Shown one piece after another: positions 6,230 through 6,329 of a DNA stretch of 6,329 bases; positions within the stretch are counted from its first letter, which is position 1; each line of letters begins with the position of its first letter. Below the pieces are notes generated by a model, which worked only from the letters and a program-made list of their open reading frames with translations, was not told the DNA's origin and did no database searches. Origin of the DNA: Deltaproteobacteria bacterium (GTDB lineage: Bacteria; Desulfobacterota; Desulfomonilia; UBA1062); the NCBI GenBank assembly GCA_020053185.1, contig JAGVNP010000333.1:1-6329 (forward strand), written 5' to 3'. The translations under genes were made by a program, and so were the position numbers.

Positions 6230-6329
6230 ATGAGTATATTCGGCATAGCAATTGCGGTTATTATTCTGATTCTATTTTTCAACTTTTCCAACGGCTTTCA
6301 TGATGCACCAAACATTGTTAGCACGGTGA
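6230..6329 (+). CDS. pit: PiT-family inorganic phosphate transporter, N-terminal fragment
   Basis: Only 33 codons are in the window; the gene continues past the right edge. The translation starts MSIFGIAIAVIILILFFNF, the first membrane helix, and then reads SNGFHDAPNIVST. This contains the NGxHDxxN signature of the PiT family, which imports phosphate, usually with H+ or Na+ and often as a metal-phosphate. The ATG at 6230 is preceded by AAAGGA (6219-6224) with 5 nt spacing, a good ribosome binding site. It is divergent from atpE. The family covers phosphate and sulfate permeases, so the exact substrate is inferred from the motif, not proven. Confidence 0.87.
   Translation, partial: MSIFGIAIAVIILILFFNFSNGFHDAPNIVSTV

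Noticed and set aside
1..6329. CRISPR arrays, tRNA or rRNA genes, insertion sequences, phage genes
   Set aside because: No spaced direct repeats, RNA gene cores, transposase-like proteins or terminal inverted repeats were seen; the window is densely filled by the genes listed.

Overview
This window carries a nearly complete Rnf operon (ferredoxin-linked, ion-translocating oxidoreductase) on the minus strand. Upstream of it lie a stand-alone Cache-domain membrane protein and a lone F-type ATP synthase c-subunit gene. A PiT-family phosphate transporter begins on the plus strand at the far end. Rnf, the long ferredoxin-like RnfB and the ATP synthase rotor subunit suggest a bacterium with anaerobic, ion-gradient-coupled metabolism. 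The DNA is somewhat AT-rich. The c-subunit has a signal-peptide-like N-terminus and the Rnf order is A-B-C-D-G, with E presumably beyond the edge. I cannot fix the phylum by eye; Desulfobacterota, Nitrospirota and Planctomycetota are all plausible, and this is inference only.

Layout, in minus-strand transcription order from the right: the atpE promoter and leader (6128 to 6041), atpE (6040-5678), a 148-nt gap with a small hairpin and a possible promoter, the Cache-domain protein gene (5529-4228), an intrinsic terminator whose 3' half overlaps a possible rnf promoter (4209-4161), then rnfA (4136-3561), rnfB (3564-2587), rnfC (2590-1271), rnfD (1281-298) and the 5' part of rnfG (301 to the window edge). 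The A/B, B/C and D/G junctions are 4-nt ATGA overlaps and C/D overlaps by 11 nt, so the rnf genes are certainly one translationally coupled unit. On the plus strand only the first 33 codons of a PiT transporter (6230-6329) are present, divergent from atpE across a 189-nt intergenic region.

Functionally, RnfB and RnfC would exchange electrons between ferredoxin and NAD(H). RnfA/D/E/G form the membrane part that moves Na+ or H+. The resulting gradient could drive ATP synthase, whose c-ring subunit is encoded just upstream, and PiT would import phosphate. No wholly unknown system is evident. The points most worth checking are the six-ferredoxin-motif RnfB, the altered ECEP-type motif in RnfC, the c-subunit ion site without the helix-1 glutamine, the output-less Cache protein, and the terminator/promoter and palindrome arrangements in the gaps.
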